Source of the DNA: Lateolabrax maculatus
Lineage: Eukaryota; Chordata; Actinopteri; Acropomatiformes; Lateolabracidae
DNA length: 64,000 nt
NCBI GenBank assembly: GCA_031216445.1
Contig: CM062202.1
Coordinates: 19,677,501 to 19,741,500, forward strand
Reading direction: 5' to 3'
Each line of letters begins with the position of its first letter. The first letter of the stretch is position 1. Below, one piece after another: positions 1 through 13,345 of the stretch. The notes below the pieces were generated by a model, which searched no databases, was not told the DNA's origin, and worked only from the letters and a program-made list of their open reading frames with translations. The position numbers were made by a program, and so were the translations under genes.

Positions 1-984
1 CTAATTTCTGTAAGGGAGGTAACATTTCTCCAAGGTCAAGATTAAATCAAGTGCAATGCCAATTCTGCCCTTTCCACCCCCAAACACAAGAGGGCGGTAG
101 TGCTCTTTCATGAAGGTTATCTGAATCACTACATGGTCTACTCAAATTGCCGTGCATTTTACGACATTGCATCTTGTCTGTCCAAATGATAAGCTAAAAT
201 GCCCAGGATAGGTGAGGAGAAAATAAAATTGGTGCATGTTTTTCTCTTATATCGGGTGGGGGGCAACCGGAAACCTTTACCTTTAATGTTAATTCTGCTT
301 TTATTTTCTTTACGTGTATAAGAAACAAAATGCGGGATAATGGAGTACATGTGCCACAAGTAATTCCTCGTAGTAAAGGTCACATTAGATAATAAAAAAA
401 CAACATACTGTCACAGATCTCTTGATCCATGTGATGCATGCGTTGCTTTTTTCCTGTTTACAGCTGCCACCACCATGAGACAGGGAAACAACAGAGGAAG
501 AAGTTGCCACAAGCATTATTTTTTTTCTCTGATCTCAAGTTTCTTCTAAGCTTTTTTTTTTTTTTTCACTATTTTGAGTGTCCTGCTACATCCTCTTCGC
601 TTCCATCCTTTGTAGCCACATTAGCATATGTAAATCAGCCTCGCGGTTGCCACGGTGAGCTGGGTGTCAGCGCACAGAGGTGGTGTCGTGTGGTGTGGGT
701 GGATGTTGAGGCAGGATGTGGTAAGGGGGCCTAGTGTCAGCAATGTCAGGTTCAGCTTCCTGTGGCCTAATCACTTCAGTATGGGGGCTCAGGGGAGATT
801 GGGTAGCCTCTGTGCCGCTCTCTGCAGGGCTGCAGCTTCACGGCCTCAACCTTGTAGTGTAACCCTCACCTTACCTGGTTGGTTCCTGACAACACACAAC
901 TCATCATAGGCGAGGTAAAGCCTTGTGCCCCCACCCACTTCTCGAGCTTTGAGGCCATAAATATTAAAGATTGGCTATAAGTAG

Positions 985-1450
985 TAAGAGGAGAGAGGGG
1001 ATCAGAGGAGGGAGAGAAAGATGTTAGGGAGTGGAAGGGGAAAGAAGGACACAGGCATGAAGGGAGGGGTGTTGGGCCCGGGTGATTTCACAGTCTAACT
1101 ATTATAACCTGAGGAAAGGAAATCTAGACTGCTGGGATGCATAAGTGGAGCAGAGGGGGCAGACAGAAACGGAGAGGGAGGCGGAAAGAGCAGGAAATGT
1201 AAAGAAAATGGACTGAGAGAAAGAGGCAAAGAGAGGGCAGCGCTTTTTTTTTTTTTTTTTTTTTCATCAGTGGTGATGTGAAATGTGTCAAACAAATATT
1301 AGGAGAAGAAAAAAAGCAGAAATGAGAGAGGAAACGATACAACCGAAATGACTGGGAAAGAGTCTGTGCACAGCTCTGAGCAGTGTGACATGCAGGGAAG
1401 TAGGTTGGATCTAGAGAGGAAATGGATGGCTGGAAGGCAGGTGCACAGCA
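985..1450 (+). repeat. Polypurine (G/A-rich) tract with internal T21 run
   Basis: On the plus strand most bases from about 985 to 1235 and 1298 to 1450 are A or G, in irregular GAGAGG/GGGAAAG arrangements rather than a clean repeat. A T run at 1244-1264 interrupts it. Open frames on the opposite strand here are rich in S, L, P and F, which is the expected artefact of such composition. Confidence 0.55.
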
Positions 1451-1981
1451 AGAGGAGCTAGGCTGAGAAGTAGTGTTGGCTTGATATGAAACCAGACTCA
1501 AAGTATGAAGTCCTTGAGCCTCCGCTGGTTCGGCTGGCCCCCACACTGTTGTTTTGCTTTCATTTATGGCTCAAAACGACAGCTTGGAAAGACCTAAAAC
1601 AGTCTCACAGCCCCTGTATGATCTCCCACACTGAAAACCATGTAGCAACGCCTATGTGCCTCCTCGTTTTCTGTGCTTTAATTACACATTTAGGCCGTAG
1701 CAAGAACTTGTCACTTAAAGGGGTTTGTGTGTTTGCTTATGTAGAGGTAGAAAAGGGGGAATGAGCAGAGGTGAGAGTGGGAGGACGGTAGTTCCTTTGC
1801 ACCTAACCTCTTACAACCCAGGCTGCTGCTTTTGCGATGCAGCCGTTTCCATCATACCACTGCAAACCAGGGGGAATTTGTCTGGGCCATCAAAAAATGG
1901 CATAAGGTCTCAAGCCAACCAACTAATTCTGAGCACAGCACGCCTGGGGCTTCATTATGCACAGCTGTCAGTGTGTGCATA

Positions 1982-2002
1982 TGTGTGTGTGTGTGTGTGT
2001 GT
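1982..2002 (+). repeat. (TG)n microsatellite
   Basis: About ten perfect TG units. Confidence 0.9.
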
Positions 2003-4234
2003 CCTAATCCATAAGTCCAGCATGTCTGTTGGGCCTGTGACACATCTAAACCTCTGGATGTCCAACCTCACCTGTGCTTCTCCTTTGGCTCCCCAGGCGA
2101 GGCAACTCTTCAAGACTGTGTGGAGACCCGAGTAAAGGTCAAGTGGTCATGGTTGATCAAGGCCATCTAGTCTGTTCCAATATGTTAAAAGATGTCATGT
2201 TGAAACAACAGCAAGCTCAGGTTTCGCACTGACAGACAGTGTTACAGTGGGCAAAAGAAAAAAGCCATGATGACAGCTGAATGCAGCTTAACACATCCCT
2301 CATTTGAGGAAAGAGTCACATAAAAAAAAAAAAATCATTTGATAGATGTTTACATTACATTAATAATTACTTAACAGCCTTTAGAGAGAGAGAAAAAATA
2401 AGCAAACAGAATTTTTCAAGTGAAACAACTCTTTGGTGTTACCAAAAAATCAGTGCACTGTTATCTTAAAGTTTCCTGTAGAGTGGTTTTCATGGCTGTT
2501 TCCATTACATAAGAAAGATAATGCCTCAACATGCAGCTATGATTAATAGGGGAATATGCTGGTTGTGGTGAAACAAGCCCTATGGGGTGTCTCTCAGTTT
2601 GTGGATATTGAACACCACCAGGGAATTAGGCGATTACCTTGGAGACTCTGGGGAAACAGGCTGATGCTATGTGAACTCAGCGGGGAAGCGACCATCAATC
2701 GTCCTAAACTGAAGCCCTTTGCTGTAGCAGGGAATCATGGCTCTGTTGCCCTGCAGAGCATTCCAAAGCTGTGAAGACATGGGGAAAAACATGGGGAAAA
2801 CATCAATGAGTTGTAAATAAAAGCTCCAGACAAGGAGCTAATAATATGCACTTTTAAACTTTCTCTTCTCACAGATTATGTCCCGTCTCATAGATTCTTC
2901 AATACAAAGTCTGTCTTGTCCTACAGCTGCACCAATAACATGTACCAGAGAAAAAGTTACATTTCTACATTCATTTGAATTAGCATTGGGAATTATACAT
3001 GTTTGTGTGTGTGTGTTTGTTTGTGTGTTTGTGTACCATATTAACACATTTTTTAATTTTTTTCATAATAGTATTAGTGGGTTTAATTTGACTTATTTAT
3101 TCAGTGAACAATGCAGTTAGAGTAATAACACAATATCATTGGAAGAGTATGCAATTAACATTGCTTCCACTGAGGTTGTGGGTATTTTGTGTATTTAATG
3201 TTTAGGTAGAATGTTACTGTCTCTGTCCTCTTTTGTAATAAATGTTTTGTGTCAGGCAGCTGTTTTGGGGGAGCTGGGGGTAGGAAAGGGTCCTGTACTT
3301 GAGTAAAGGGGGCATATACAGTATAGTTTTAGGTTATATATTGGGGATAAGAAATTTGTTAATGAAAGTTTTGTGGAAATATACTCTTCAACAACCTTTT
3401 TTTCCAGGATGAAGACGAGAAGATGACAAGACTAAACCAACTCCGTCAAACAGTTTCAACTCCAGTATTAATTTTCTTGTCGGGCTAACAGTTCTTTTAG
3501 CCTAAAAACAGACAACTGAATTGCTCATTCTTGGTCTTTGAAAAAAACTTTTCACAAAGTTTTTGTCAAGTAATCTCATAACAAGAGCGTTGGTTTGCAT
3601 TTGGACAGTCCCATGTCTCTACCAATATATTGGAAAGACAGAATTGTCCCTACCAGTATTTCAGAGAACCCGTTCGCATCATTTTTGGAGTGAAGTCCTA
3701 TTAGATAATTCCGATGTGCTCTCCCAGAGGCTACATAGAAATTGGCCAAAATACATTTGATTATTGCTTGTTGTTTCAGAACCATGGAGAGAGAGAGAGA
3801 CGCAATGATTTTGAGTATCATTCATTAATTAAAAAATATTTTGCGCTCTGCTAGTGCTTCGTTCTTATGTGAAAGATTTTGAAACAGTAGCTTTAGGGCT
3901 TGTGCCAAATAGCGTTTTTCTCTTTCACCACACAAGTACTTCATCGCAGCACTCCCCAGCACCCTGCCAGCACTTTTTTGCCAGAGAAAAATGCTGTATA
4001 TATACTCACCCTTATGTTGTTGTTATTTAGCCTTTCTGAGGCTATTGCATGGTTGAATCAATTAATTTTATTTTATGGAAAAAATTGCTCCATCTGAATT
4101 TTTAACAACCCTCTCAGTCACTTCATCCTTGCACGTGGGGATGTGGCAGTGAGGGGTCTGCTGTGTCCCTACCAATGTTGAGACCAAACCTACACTCTTA
4201 TTTAATGATGAGTAAAAAATGGTTAAAATGTCAG

Positions 4235-4310
4235 GTGTTTTTGACTAAATATGACTAAAACTCACATGGACTTATTTTAAGACTAAGACTAAATCTGAAA
4301 AAGGTTAATA
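4235..4310. mobile_element. Possible degraded DNA-transposon fragment (GACTAAAA-type)
   Basis: Contains TTGACTAAATATGACTAAAA followed shortly by TTTTAAGACTAAGACTAAAT. Repeated ACTAAAACT/GACTAAGACTAAA words of this kind are common in non-autonomous fish DNA transposons. No terminal inverted repeats could be set, so this is only a likeness. Confidence 0.3.
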
Positions 4311-4550
4311 GAATTATTGCTATTATTTATAATAAGATGTAGTTGTTGACTTACAATACACAAAATATGTATATTGGAGATAAATATGCAGAAAATTATG
4401 TAAACCGCCTGAAAGGGGCTTTCATCACAGATTCTATAGACTAGAAGAGAAATATCTATTGTGCTAATTGTGCAATGAATAGAGTATTATATCAGCACAC
4501 CTACTACTGTACTACTCAGCTCTTTGTGAATGTTTCCCAACCAGAAATGA

Positions 4551-4690
4551 CTAGGGGTGTAAATAACTTTCCTCACAATATGATATATTGATTCAATTCA
4601 GGGGCCTGCTATCAATATGTGACAATATCATAGCCCATTTAACACAATAATTTACATTTATATTAACTCACAAAAATCAACTAAAATATG
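4551..4690. mobile_element. Possible degraded hAT-like non-autonomous element
   Basis: CTAGGGGTGTAAATAAC followed by CTCACAATATGATATATTGA resembles the start of fish hAT-type repeats (AGGGGTGTAA... and ...ATATGATATATTGAT). No coding capacity and no clear second terminus. Confidence 0.3.
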
Positions 4691-4699
4691 ATTTGACAA

Positions 4700-7600
4700 T
4701 TTTATTACTGAACTAAACCATGTATTTATTTATTTATACAAAACCATTTATGACTCTATTTACAAGAATGTACAGGTGTGTGTATTATACAGAGTGCAAC
4801 GTAGTCGTACTTGAGAGACTTTTTTTTTTTTTTATCGTTGTGACCAAATTTCACTGCTTGCCCTAAATCTACTCCCCTTAATGTGAACAGTGAGAACCAG
4901 CCCGCACATTCTCACTCCCAACTTGTCAAATACGGCAGCTTAGTGGCCCTACTCAGTTTTGCGCATTCAGGGCTTTGCGGCTCCGTGGTCAAGTTACAAA
5001 TGAATATGCAAATCAAAAAAATAAAACTTAGTGAGAAACATTTTACATTTTACATTTTCATTCTCATTTCGTTTTCATTTTTGTTGTCATAGTCAGGTTA
5101 CCTTGTTTTCTTACTGTGCCAATAAAAATCTTTTTCATATTAAGTGACGCATGAGTTGCATTCATGGCAAGACAACTTTTCATACATTCGGGAAATTCAA
5201 AGTAGTAAATTCACTGACAAAGCAGAAGGATACCGCGACATCTTGTGTAATGTTTAGTATATAGATCATTGACATTAAGACTGGCAGTACCAGTAATTAA
5301 GTGCTGCTAAACCTATGAAAAGCAACACTTTGTAAGTCTGTTCTGGCTTCCTCAGAGAAAAACCTGATTGAAGTCGAAGTTAATAGTTTACTTTTTAAAG
5401 CATCAAGATGCTGCCACTCACTTTCACTCATGAACTCACTGTGGATATAACGAGACACAAAGAAAAACATCTTGGATGACTGTATCTAAACCAGCGGCTG
5501 TGGAACAAACCCCCTCACTTTAGGAAAGAAAAACGAAAAAGGAGGACAGATGCCAAAAGAAGCTGAGCTTAAATCAATGCAATTTCCTCCCTTCATGTCT
5601 CTGGCCAAAAGGACCTTTTGGAGTTATCCACCACTTTTGCTTTTTTGTGAAAAAAATCTTTCTCCTTTGAGATATATTGTAAATCACAATGCACGTGGAG
5701 GAGCTGAGCTAGTGAGAGAAAGGGAGGGTTGTGGAAGGGCATATATTTGTCTTTCTGCCAGTACGCGTCTGCTTATGTTTTGCTTAGATCAAGACACAGG
5801 CCTAAAAATCTAGTGCAGTTCCTTCACTTCAGGAAGCACTTTCATAACTTCAAATATAATAATTTCCGTTTTGGAAAGACGCCGGGGATTATCCATGTGT
5901 ATTTGGCTTTCATTTATCTGTTTTCTTCCCCTGAAAGAAAAGGATTGGGGAAAAAAAGGGGTAGCTCACAGATAGTTAATGATTAGACCTCTGGCCTCTG
6001 ATCCTAAATGGGTTTTGATAGGTGTGGTGAATTCAGTTTCGCCTCAGGGATTATGATTTACCGCCTCTCTGGTTTGGCTCCAGGAAAGCAGCGCTCACAT
6101 CCTCTGCCTATTTTCCTGTTTGTTTTGCCTTTCCTTGATGGCAGCAATACTGAATGTATAAAGTATGCAGGAGGAATCCCTCCATCCTCAGACATATGGT
6201 GCTATAAAGAGGGAAGACGGAGGTTGGATGAGTGTAAGGCATTTCAAATTAATTGGGATATTGATGAGAATATGAGAGATTTATTTTAGTAGACATGAAC
6301 CACTTACTGAGGAACATTTATGTGCCATGATCACTCCAACAAAGAAAAACTTCAACTTTGGAGTAAGACTCAATCAGTTTTTCATTTGGAATATATTTTA
6401 CCAGTATGTAGCACCATTAAGTATCTGTTAAATTTGAAATAAGGCTGGCAAGTGGAGGTTAGGTGCAAAATTATCGTTTCTTTTTGTTCAACATAGCAGG
6501 CTATGGTCTAGCTGTGACTGAATAATGACTTCACATAGGTAGTGTTTGCTCACACCACTCCTGACATCAGGCACTGCCAGAGGATTTATAATAATGATGT
6601 AAGGTAATTACAAAGTGTGTTCTGTTGTTTATTAAATTGCCAAAACCATGGAACTTACTATATTGTTTGAAAGCAAATATTGCAGCTCACAGGTGAGACT
6701 GTATTTAAAATTATGCATATAACAATACTTCCAGCATTACTTTGCCAATGATCTGATTTCCCCTTGTTTGATAATGATGAGTTTCATGTTGGCAGTTAGT
6801 CAGATTTTAGTACATCAAACATTTATTGGAACCTAAATGCAACCCACTGTAACTTTGATCCATCCGCTTTTGATCAAACCACCATGGATAATGCTTTAAA
6901 TTACAATGTTTACTTGCTGTGGTGCCCCATACTCAACCCCAAAATTTGTGGCTTCCTCCCATGCCCTCTACAGCTGACCAACTGTTTATTTAGTTCTGAA
7001 CCACTTAGAGCAGCCCATGAGGGTGATTCAATTTTCATGTGGTATTTGGTGAAGAACAAGAACAGATACGATTTGAAATTAATACAAGAAGAGTTAAGGC
7101 TTAAGGCAGCGGATTTAGGGATAGAGACATTACGTCAGGTTATGTCATGGCAGCAGAGGATAGTGATGAAGCAAGAGTCCTATTGGTGAGGAGAGAGCAA
7201 GGACCCACACCTATTTATGATAGCATTTGTATTTCTTACACTTTATTTGGTATTGATCAAGAATGCCAGGCTAGCACAAAAATTTATCCCACAAGCCTAT
7301 TCCGAAGCCAGACAAGTTTTTTTCCTATTCACACCTGGAATCTCCCCAAAAAGCAGGCTGGATAGGAAACAAGTAAGGTGGCTACTACACCGACTGTCAA
7401 GTGGCAGCTATTGGAGGCTTATCCAGGGGTTGTGTAAGCAAGATGTGATGCAAAAGAAACATAAAAATCAATTGCAAGGTTGGAGTATTGCAGTTCACCC
7501 ATGTCCATGAGCCATTGATTTTGTTCCTAAATTCAAGCATGAGAATAAACTAGACTGCAGAGCCATTTGTTTTAAATGGAAACTCTTCTATCTCTATCCG

Positions 7601-9385
7601 AGTAAGGGATGTGGAGAATTCAAAAAGCTGTGAATTAATTAATATCACACACATGTAATTTATTACTGTCATGAACTAAGCTACCTTTGATTGCCAACTA
7701 CACTACTGACTCATGGTGTCTGTGTCATATGACATGTAAATAATAAAAGGAGGCGTGCCGCTGAAAGAAACTCATCTGGTTTAACAAGCAGATATTCTAT
7801 GATGTTCTAAATTGTCTACTAACAGTTTCCTGCTCTGTGTGGCAAAATTCCCATTTTGGACCTTTAAAAAAAAAAAACAAGAGTACCTTGAGATAGTACT
7901 TAAACCAGGCCTGGCAACATTGCACATCTGATTGGATTGTAAAGTCACTGCGGCTTGTCTGGCTGGAAAGAGAGTACGGATAATAGGGCGAGGCTGCAGT
8001 TAGGTGGAGGGTTACGATTGTGAAAGTGTTGTTGTGCCCATGTGGACAGGGTGTGATAGAGGTACACCACAGTGTGTTTATGTACATGTGCCTGATTAAC
8101 GTCTGACTGTAAATCAGACAAGGAGCGGAACTGGTGATGGCAGTTTGTGTAGCCACACTACACATCTAAGCTCCACAGCTGCTTTGCACAGTAACGGACG
8201 CACGCAGGCACCAGCTCAGAATATTTTAGATTATCTTCATGTTATGTCAGGATTTCTGGATTAACGAAAAAAAATCAGTGACAGACGATGTTTGAGCACT
8301 CTGAACATCAACAGCGGAGGTCAAAGATTGATATTGGTCCCTTAGAATCAGTTAGTAGGGAGTTCTTTGGAAATCTACCATTTTATGCCAACATTCAACA
8401 ATCACACAAGGAGAAATTCAACTTAAGAGGCTGCAAAGAGGCCTCAATCCACCAGAATTCAGTGCAGCCACATGACATGTTGATTTAAAGGTGCTCTGTG
8501 GAGTTGTCTTGTAATCAAACAAAAGTTATGTTTACATAGAGTGCTACCCACCAAAATGCACTATGTGTATCCTTGAAGTCTAACAAATGTGTTGGATGCA
8601 TTTCCTTCCTCATAATACACTGGCAAAGCCAATTTCTTAAGTATTCTAAATCCAGAATTATTTTAGACCATGTTTACTTGCTTTCAGTTTTCTTCACTCA
8701 TGCCTGCATGCACTGTGTGTGTGTGCACGAGATGAAGAAAACAGGGACCCACTCATAGGAAAACAGCTCCATAGCACTATTTAAAAGGAATAAACTCCTT
8801 AGCGCTTCTTTAAGCAATATTAAATATGAAAAATCCATCTATTTTGTCCTTTTTTTCCCTTCACTATGGTTTTGGCCTCTGTATGATGGGAGAAGTAGAA
8901 AATTGATGAGTAAAACTGGAAGATTAAGGGAAGCACACGCAACAAAAAGGTAAATTACACCACTTTATTGCAAAATAATCCCTGGAATGCATTAAACAAT
9001 CATTTAAGTTGAAAAGTTGCACTTTAATGTTTTAAAATACCCCAAAAGATTTGTTGAAGATTTCCCTGTATGACAATAGCTTTTACTGTAAGAATAGACA
9101 TCATAAAACACAATGATATTAAAAAAGAAAATTCTTGCTTTGAGTTATGTTTTATATGCTAGCTTAGTCTACTTCTGGCAGAGCAAGTCTTTGATAGTCC
9201 CACAGTCATTTTTCTCTCCTGCCTTTTTTTTTCATTTTCATCCCAATTTCTTCCCCTCCCTGTCCTATTGTTCCAGCGACGTGGCATGAACCGAGCTTCC
9301 TGGATTCCCACTCAGCGAGGCGAAGGACAGCACTCCAACTCCCTGCCAAGACACCTTATCTGTGCCTGGCAGCCTGCAGACAGGA
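4700..9385. other. Intergenic DNA, no gene seen
   Basis: AT-rich, largely unique sequence. Overlapping short open frames between about 6884 and 7510 have unremarkable composition and match no protein family I recognise. Small T runs occur at 4822-4833 and an A run at 7867-7877. Confidence 0.55.
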
Positions 9386-9389
9386 TGGA

Positions 9390-9426
9390 GGGGTGGGGGT
9401 GAGGTGGGGTGGGGGTATAGGGAGGG
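9390..9426 (+). other. G-quadruplex-forming G-rich patch
   Basis: Successive G blocks of 4, 5, 4, 5, 3 and 3 separated by short loops lie on the plus strand, within a wider GGAGGG-rich stretch (about 9385-9460). Fits the G3+N1-7 quadruplex rule. No promoter or exon is seen beside it. Confidence 0.55.
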
Positions 9427-9429
9427 CTG

Positions 9430-12400
9430 GAGAGGGTAAAGGCTACAGGATGGGATGGGGAAAATACAAGAAAGGGCTTGGTGGAGGATGTATAGGTGAA
9501 AAAATGTTGAAGTACTGTACACAGAAGGTCTGAATTGAATTGAGTGGTTTGCATTGTCGCTTTTTAATGTATTTAGAAAAAAATTCAACTTTTGTTTGTC
9601 AGGGAGTCAAGTCTTATTTTTAGCGTTGTCCCTGGTGTTTGCGCAGTCTCACATTTATCAAGTAGCATACTTAGCATATTTTAAAAAAGCTAAAAAGAAA
9701 AGAGACGACAGACATCTTTTAAGATCATACACTACCATCTTTGGGAAGATGAATAGAAGCTTCATACTTTTGAGCTACATGTATTGACAAGATGGCAAAG
9801 AGGATTGGATGGGCATATGGACCGTCGACAGGATGACCTGAGGGGTACACGGCCAAAATACAGTCCATTCTTTGACCGTTACAGTATTGTAAGTAGCTGG
9901 CTGTCGAAATGTCCTTAGGGTTCTGCATTGTTTCCAACTTCTTTGACTTGATGAATGAGTAGAAATCTCACATATCCTCTGTCAGCAGTGGTGGACAGAT
10001 CTAAGGGCATCATTCCTTTCTGTTTTATTTTTGTTTTGGCCGTCAAGGCCAAATGGCTGCCAACTGGTGACTTTTAAAAAGGCAAATGTCTAATTAAAGG
10101 TACAAAAACAAGGTCTTGTTTGGCAGAAGGATGATTCACTGGTTCCCTCTGTTTGAAACTGATAAGGGTGATTTATTTGTTTTTCCAATTCTCTGCTGTT
10201 GTCTTTCTGTTGTTTGTTTTGGTTTGTTTTGGCACTGAAGCATAACTTGACATTAAATTGATTTTTAGGTGTGAACAAGATTGAAAGTTCACCGTTTTGC
10301 TCCAGCTCAAACTTCACATTGATTAGTTGTTTATGTGGGTGTGGGTGTGGGTGTGTGTGTGCATCTCTTCGAAACCCCAGAAAGGCTGTGGGGAGGATTT
10401 CTCTTTTTTTTTTTTTTTTTTTTTCTGTGGTTTTAGGAACACAAAGTCAAAATCACAGAAGGCTGGCACAACTTGAGTTAGAACCAGCTATAGCCTGCAG
10501 CCTCCTGAGCCCCTGGGTTTAGGCTCAATGATGAAATAAGGGAGCTATCTATAGGTTGGGGGCTTAAATGTGCCATGTGTTTATGAATTTTTCAGAGATC
10601 TCAGTGCACTCAAAACAGGGAGTCAGCTTCCTGCTTAAAATGAAATCAGATTTTATTTCCATGTTGCAAAATGCTGATTCCTAATTTATCTTTGTTAGAA
10701 TAACCTAAACTATAGGAAATTACCTGACTTGCCTCACTAAATTACCAATTTTGGTTTTGCTTTGTTCTGTTGTGCAGAGTGATTTCTGGAGTACTTCCCC
10801 ATGACATCAGAACAAATTGTTTCCTGCAAAGCGCTCCCTTGTTTATTTCTTAATATTGAAAAAAATTTACACATTCAATGTTACATCGCTGTTTGGGGAC
10901 ATAAAGTCCTCATTTAGAAGACAGCAATAACATGGAAAATTGTAATACTCACTTTGTACCGGTGCATATTATCTTTGTAAAAGTGAAAATGTTTTAAAAG
11001 TAATAAATAGATGAAAATAAGAACCAATCCGAATGCCTTGTTTCGGGGTAACCTGATAACCATCACTAACTTGACTGCACCAGTTAGCACATCATCCTAA
11101 CTACAACATTTTTAAGAAAGATAATGGCTGTTGGATTCAGTTCTGACTGCTGGCATGTCTTTCCACTTTTACGGCATAAGGCACAGTATATAGCTGTGAT
11201 ATCCTATGATTGGGCTTACTACTGTATATATGAACATCAAGGGCAGAAAGGCCATCAAAAGGCCTAAAGTAACACGTGCATTCACCCATCACATTGTACT
11301 CACAGTCTGACTCAAATCCCTTGTGATCACCTGCCCAAACTGACATGGACCACATCCTCAGGAAATGTTTCAGTAATAATACAAATGAAAATGAAACAAC
11401 ATGGGTACCATATTTTTTTGTTTTCTTTGGAAAGAGACAAAAGACACTGGTGAACAAAGGGAGCTTTTCTGTGAATCTGGGACACTTGGAACCAATTAAA
11501 GATTGCATTTTCCCTTCAGAATTTCACTTTTATTCTTTTTTATTTGCTTCACAGCACCAGAGAAAAAGAATTAATACTTTTTTTTTCTATTTTTCTATCT
11601 ACCATCTATGATTACTTAGTAATTCTGAAAAGCCACCTGGACATTTGGATGGTGTGTGAACCTTTTTTTTTTCTTTTTTCTTTTTTTTTTTTTTTGCTTC
11701 TGTGGTGAAATACAGGAGTTAATGTGTTGAATCACCAAAAATATTTAAATATGTTAACCACATTTATACTATATTGGTCAAAAATTACAGTTACAACTAC
11801 GCATGTGACTACAGTGAAGGAAACATTAAGGAACACATCAAAGCATCTTATATGCATATATGTGTGTATGTTAGACAGAGGCAGAGATAAAAACTAAGTT
11901 TGAGAGGTTTAAGGAATCATTAAACAGCAGATTGCCATGGTGAGCTCTTAGCCCTCAAACCCAGCAGGTTTCACACCATCTGGTGTGCTAATGCACGGAG
12001 ACATCTCTCAACATGCAGTGTGAATCCCGGGAAAAGACAACTACCAACCTCAACTATGCACATTTGTTGTGACATGCAGCTACCAGATACATCCACTAGA
12101 TGTCACTCAAGTTCCTTAAATGTTCTCTATTTCATAGGAATATGCATGGAGAGGTATGTTGATGGTGCATGGCTGTTCAGTCACTTCAACAGATGCTTCT
12201 TTCATTCCATCTCTCACACTTTTTCTGTCATTCTCCGTCTCAGCCAGATGAAATTACATTTGTGTTGCGTTTCACTAAATAATATCAATACTAACTGCAG
12301 TGTTCAAATATTAAACTGAGCTCTGATGGGATAAGCTATGAACCACATTTTGTGATCAGTAATAAAGGAGTCTTGTGGGAGAAGGACGGCCTACTGTGTA

Positions 12401-12968
12401 GGTACTGTAACAAACACGGTGTATTGAAGATCCAGCTTTACCTAAGATATCACCAGTCTGTGTGTTTGTGTCTGATATGCAGGAGTATGTGAGTTTGTGT
12501 GTGAATGTGGAAGAGAGTAACATGACTTGAATGCTGAAGTTTCTGTAGCCCTAAAGTCACTTATGCATAAATTAAAACCTACTGCTGAAATTCAACTTAA
12601 AAATGAATTTAGTGCCGCTATTAAAATATATGGTTTGAAATATATAGTTTAATTTTATGGATTAATTAAAACCTTCAAATGTTTATTTATTCACATTATT
12701 TAAGGTATCATAGGGAAATCAAAATGTCTTTATGCAATCTAGGGAAAAAATTGCCTTAAAATGACTGGATGCATAATGCAAACAAATATGAATGGAGGAC
12801 GCCACATCAACCACCCTGGTTCATCAGTGTTTTCATGAACTCAAATAAAAAAAAAAATAATAAAATTACGACATTATTATGACAAAATAATGTTTCCTTA
12901 TCAGACAAGATGTGTTAAAGATCAGATTGTATTTAGTGTGATAGACAACTGCGTATTTGTGTCTCTGC
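9430..12968. other. Intergenic DNA, no gene seen
   Basis: Includes a GTGTGGGTGTGG patch (10334-10360), T-rich runs at 10404-10425 and 11663-11695, and otherwise unique AT-rich sequence. A CTCF-like word lies at 12093-12106 but has a mismatch to the core. Confidence 0.55.
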
Positions 12969-13114
12969 TTTTTTCCTTCCTTCCTTCCTTCCTTCCTTCC
13001 TTCCTTCTTTCCTGCCTTCCTTCCTCCCTCCCTCCCTCCCTTCCTTCCTTCCTTCCTTCCTTCCTTAACTTCCTGCCTTTCACACTCTCTCTAACCCTCT
13101 CACTCTCTCTCTCA
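12969..13114 (+). repeat. (CCTT)n tetranucleotide repeat passing into CT-rich sequence
   Basis: Perfect and near-perfect CCTT units from 12969 to about 13066 with an inner CCCT block (13024-13039), followed by CTCTCT-rich DNA to 13114. Likely length-polymorphic. Confidence 0.92.
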
Positions 13115-13182
13115 GTGGGACCTCGTGCAGACTCTACCCAAACACTGCTCTCTTGTTTAGGGCTTGGCGAGCTCTCTGTCTG

Positions 13183-13345
13183 ACCACTCCTTGGGCCTAA
13201 TCACCACAGAGTTCTTTCCAAATTGCAATTACTGATAAACAGAGTTGGCTGATGGGGACAAGTGATTGTGCAGGCCATAGCGGGCAGTATCTGGCATCGG
13301 CCTAATTGTCACAAACAATCTGCCTCATTTCTTTGCCCTCGGTAC
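13183..13345. promoter_or_regulatory. Candidate conserved non-coding element with homeodomain and SOX motifs
   Basis: Unique, non-repetitive sequence just after the CCTT repeat. Contains CAATTA (13226-13231), TAATTG (13303-13308) and an inverted pair of SOX cores, ATTGT (13305-13309) and ACAAT (13315-13319), 5 bp apart. Such balanced, motif-dense DNA is typical of enhancers in developmental gene deserts, but conservation cannot be tested here. Confidence 0.25.

Larger units (their letters stand above)
1..4230. other. Intergenic DNA, no gene seen; purine-rich tract and small repeats
   Basis: No open frame here has recognisable protein character. The stretch holds a G/A-rich strand-asymmetric tract (about 985-1450) interrupted by a T21 run at 1244-1264, a TG microsatellite at 1982-2002, and an imperfect TG tract near 3003-3033. 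The rest appears to be unique AT-rich sequence. Confidence 0.6.

Noticed and set aside
6884..7510. Three overlapping short open frames in a row, considered as a decayed gene
   Set aside because: No recognisable transposase, reverse transcriptase or host protein motif, and joining them would need arbitrary frameshifts.
12093..12106. CCACTAGATGTCAC considered as a CTCF site
   Set aside because: Mismatches at key G positions of the core make binding unlikely without further support.
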